From the NCBI GenBank assembly GCA_035632395.1, contig DASQGX010000251.1, positions 1 to 8,342 on the forward strand: DNA of 8,342 nucleotides, given 5' to 3'. Source of the DNA: REEB95 sp035632395. Its GTDB lineage: Bacteria; Pseudomonadota; Alphaproteobacteria; ATCC43930; CGMCC-115725. Of this stretch, positions 7,073-8,342 are shown piece after piece. Position 1 is the stretch's first letter. Each line of letters starts with the position of its first letter. The position numbers and the translations under genes were made by a program. The notes beneath the pieces are model-generated. The model did no database searches and was not told the DNA's origin. It worked only from the letters and a program-made list of their open reading frames with translations.

Positions 7073-7086
7073 CCGGGTTTTCCCGG
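7073..7086 (-). other. Small hairpin between the aldolase-like and binding-protein genes
   Basis: CCGGG, four A (T on the plus strand) and CCCGG form a 5-bp GC stem with an AAAA loop on the minus-strand transcript, inside the 53-bp gap. No T run follows, so it is not an intrinsic terminator. It could mark an RNA processing or stability boundary that lets the binding protein be made at a different level from the enzyme, or be chance in GC-rich DNA. Confidence 0.3.
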
Positions 7087-7098
7087 TCGGTTATTCGA

Positions 7099-7920
7099 TC
7101 AGCGGCCGGCCGTTCGCCGTTGCGGCGCATCGTCCGGAGCCGCGAACAGGCCGGCGTCCGGATCATTCCGCAACGCGCGGCGCCCGTAATAATAGAACGT
7201 CGCGCCGACTGCGCGCGGCTTCAGCCGATAGTCGTGCGCCTCGCGGGCGAGCGTCGGATCGACGTCTTTGATGGCGCCGGCGCTCATGGCCATGAGCTGC
7301 AGCTTGGCCGCGCGTTCGATGAAGATCGACAGCACCGCCGCCTCCTCGATCGTGCCGCAGGCGGCGAGCTGGCCGTGATGCGCGAGCAGGATGGCGCGTT
7401 TATTGCCAATCGCCTCGGATATCAGCTTGCCTTCCTCGTCGCCGATCGGCGTTCCCGGCCATTCCGGCAGCCAGGCGCAATCCTCGTAAAACATGCTCGT
7501 GTCCATGTGCGCCGGCTTGAGCGGCACGCCGACCATCGACAGCGCCGAGACGTGCGGCGGGTGGGTGTGCATGATCGCGTTGACGTGCGGCTTGGCGCGG
7601 TAAACCCACAGGTGAAAGCGGTTCGACGGGTTCGGCATGCCGTCGCCTTCGAGCACGTTGAGGTCGTCGTCCACTAGCAAGAGGTTGTCGGGCGTCGCTT
7701 CCTCGAGGCCGAGGCCAAAGCGCAGCATGTAATAGGTGCCCGGCTTCTCGGCGCGCGCCGAAAGCTGGCCGGCGAGACCGGAATCGTGGCCTTCCATGCC
7801 GAGGATGCGGCCCGCGAGCGCCAGCTTTTGGCGCATGGTCCACGCCGGCACGGTGAAGTGGCGCTCCATCCGCTCGCTCGTCTGCTGGTGATATTCGCTT
7901 TTGTCGCGGACGATCTTCAT
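7099..7920 (-). CDS. Class II aldolase/adducin-fold protein, reaction unknown
   Basis: A 273-aa member of the class II aldolase/adducin superfamily (FucA/AraD fold), mostly metal-dependent aldolases, epimerases and decarboxylases acting on sugar phosphates or hydroxy acids. Visible are SNRFHLWVYRAKPHVNAIMHTHPPH (99-123) with the metal ligands His118 and His120, and ILLAHHGQLAACGTIEEA (177-194) with His181/182 as the third ligand. Aligned to fuculose-1-phosphate aldolase, the spacing is exact (19 residues from catalytic Glu73 to the first His), but that position is Ser99 here. The protein may therefore not be a standard aldolase. A longer than usual N-terminal part (1-45) and a polar C-terminal tail (255-273) frame the domain. 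The start at 7920 has AGGAGG seven bases upstream; an ATG at 7980 falls in the operator region and is unlikely. As the first gene of the TRAP operon it probably acts on the imported solute. Confidence 0.88.
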   Translation of the reverse strand: MKIVRDKSEYHQQTSERMERHFTVPAWTMRQKLALAGRILGMEGHDSGLAGQLSARAEKPGTYYMLRFGLGLEEATPDNLLLVDDDLNVLEGDGMPNPSNRFHLWVYRAKPHVNAIMHTHPPHVSALSMVGVPLKPAHMDTSMFYEDCAWLPEWPGTPIGDEEGKLISEAIGNKRAILLAHHGQLAACGTIEEAAVLSIFIERAAKLQLMAMSAGAIKDVDPTLAREAHDYRLKPRAVGATFYYYGRRALRNDPDAGLFAAPDDAPQRRTAGR

Positions 7921-7959
7921 GGCGCGCCTCCTGGCTCGGCAGGCAAAACCGTATCTGAT

Positions 7960-7976
7960 ATGACACAATGTGTCAT
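7960..7976. promoter_or_regulatory. Perfect 17-bp palindrome, probable operator of the TRAP/aldolase operon
   Basis: The plus strand reads ATGACACA-A-TGTGTCAT: two perfect 8-base arms around one base. It lies 40-56 bases upstream of the aldolase-like start, the only AT-richer patch in a 93-bp gap after trpE. Size and symmetry fit a dimeric helix-turn-helix repressor. The XRE-cupin regulator at the end of the same operon is the obvious candidate (inference); an unlinked GntR-type regulator is another. No convincing -35/-10 pair was found on the minus strand: TTGGAT at 7975-7980 has only a poor partner downstream. Confidence 0.65.
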
Positions 7977-8004
7977 CCAAAATTGGAGGCAGTCAGGGGT
8001 TTGA

Positions 8005-8022
8005 CGGCGCGGCTCAGCGCCG
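8005..8022 (-). terminator. GC hairpin spanning the trpE stop codon (weak terminator candidate)
   Basis: On the minus strand CGGCGC (8017-8022), a six-base loop that contains the TGA stop, and GCGCCG (8005-8010) form a 6-bp all-GC stem. The bases after it are TCAAACC, with no T run, so intrinsic termination is doubtful. If it is not a terminator, trpE transcription could run into the aldolase/TRAP operon. Confidence 0.2.
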
Positions 8023-8342
8023 TGCGAAGTTGACCGCTTCTTCCGCCGCGCGGAAAAGGGCGCGCGCCTTGTCCTGGATTTCCTGATACTCGGCCGCCGG
8101 ATCGCTGTCGGCGACGACGCCGCAGCCGGCCTGCACCACCATCTTGCCGTCCTTAACGATCGCGGTCCGCAGCACGATGCACGTGTCCATGCTGCCGTCG
8201 GCGGCGAAATAGCCGATGCCGCCGCCGTAGAGGTTGCGGCGTTCGGGCTCGAGCTCGTCGATGATCTCCATCGCCCGCACCTTGGGCGCGCCGGACAGCG
8301 TTCCGGCGGGAAAGCCTGCCATCAGCGCGTCGAGCGCTTCGG
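8014..8342 (-). CDS. trpE: Anthranilate synthase component I TrpE, C-terminal part (5' end outside window)
   Basis: The last 109 or so codons of the chorismate-binding subunit that makes anthranilate with TrpG. The frame is open to the window edge, reading EALDALMAGFPAGTLSGAPK; the internal Met at 8322 is not the start. FPAGTLSGAPKVRAMEIIDELEP is the hallmark of chorismate-utilising enzymes. It is followed by YGGGIGYFAADGSMDTCIVLRT and the active-site QAGCGVVADSDPAAEYQE, with the conserved Gly-Gly-x-x-Gly-Tyr and the Glu-rich Mg-binding segment. The chain ends NFARR with no fused amidotransferase domain, unlike the TrpE(G) fusions known in Rhizobiaceae, which agrees with a separate trpG. PabB shares this C-terminus, but RAMEIIDELEP and the VADSDP stretch match TrpE better, and trpG-trpD lie nearby. 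Confidence 0.93.
   Translation of the reverse strand, partial: EALDALMAGFPAGTLSGAPKVRAMEIIDELEPERRNLYGGGIGYFAADGSMDTCIVLRTAIVKDGKMVVQAGCGVVADSDPAAEYQEIQDKARALFRAAEEAVNFARR

Noticed and set aside
7921..7980. Alternative ATG at 7980 for the aldolase-like protein
   Set aside because: It has no ribosome site, would put the operator-like palindrome inside the gene, and adds 20 residues outside the domain. The ATG at 7920 has AGGAGG.

Overview
The window looks like chromosomal DNA of a GC-rich alphaproteobacterium, most likely of the order Hyphomicrobiales (Rhizobiales). The signs are the high GC content, the Trp protein sequences, separate trpE and trpG-trpD units, and TRAP transporter genes. No RNA gene, insertion sequence, integrase or CRISPR array was seen. 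Coding density is high, and the longest gap between genes is about 150 bp.

The two ends carry tryptophan biosynthesis. The left end holds the start of trpD (3' end outside the window) and a complete trpG, joined by an ATGA overlap and read leftward from their own promoter. The right end holds the last ~110 codons of trpE, also read leftward. TrpE and TrpG form one enzyme, anthranilate synthase, but here their genes lie 6.5 kb apart.

Between them, right to left (all minus strand), is a likely catabolic operon of five genes: a class II aldolase/adducin-fold enzyme, then a TRAP transporter (periplasmic solute-binding protein, small DctQ-type permease, large DctM-type permease), then an XRE-type regulator with a C-terminal cupin sensor. 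The DctQ/DctM genes overlap by ATGA. The regulator appears to start at a TTG that overlaps the DctM stop (TTGA). Upstream of the first gene lies a perfect 17-bp palindrome, ATGACACA-A-TGTGTCAT on the plus strand, a strong operator candidate. The transporter probably imports an organic acid that the aldolase-fold enzyme processes, with the regulator controlling the operon, but the substrate cannot be read from the sequence. The aldolase-fold protein keeps the His metal ligands but has Ser where fuculose-phosphate aldolase has its catalytic Glu, so its reaction is uncertain.

Between this operon and trpG are two small exported proteins on the minus strand (a 98-aa Pro/Val-rich protein of unknown function and a 136-aa cupin). 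There is also one plus-strand gene for a membrane-anchored divergent polysaccharide deacetylase family protein, which is convergent with the cupin and divergent from trpG.
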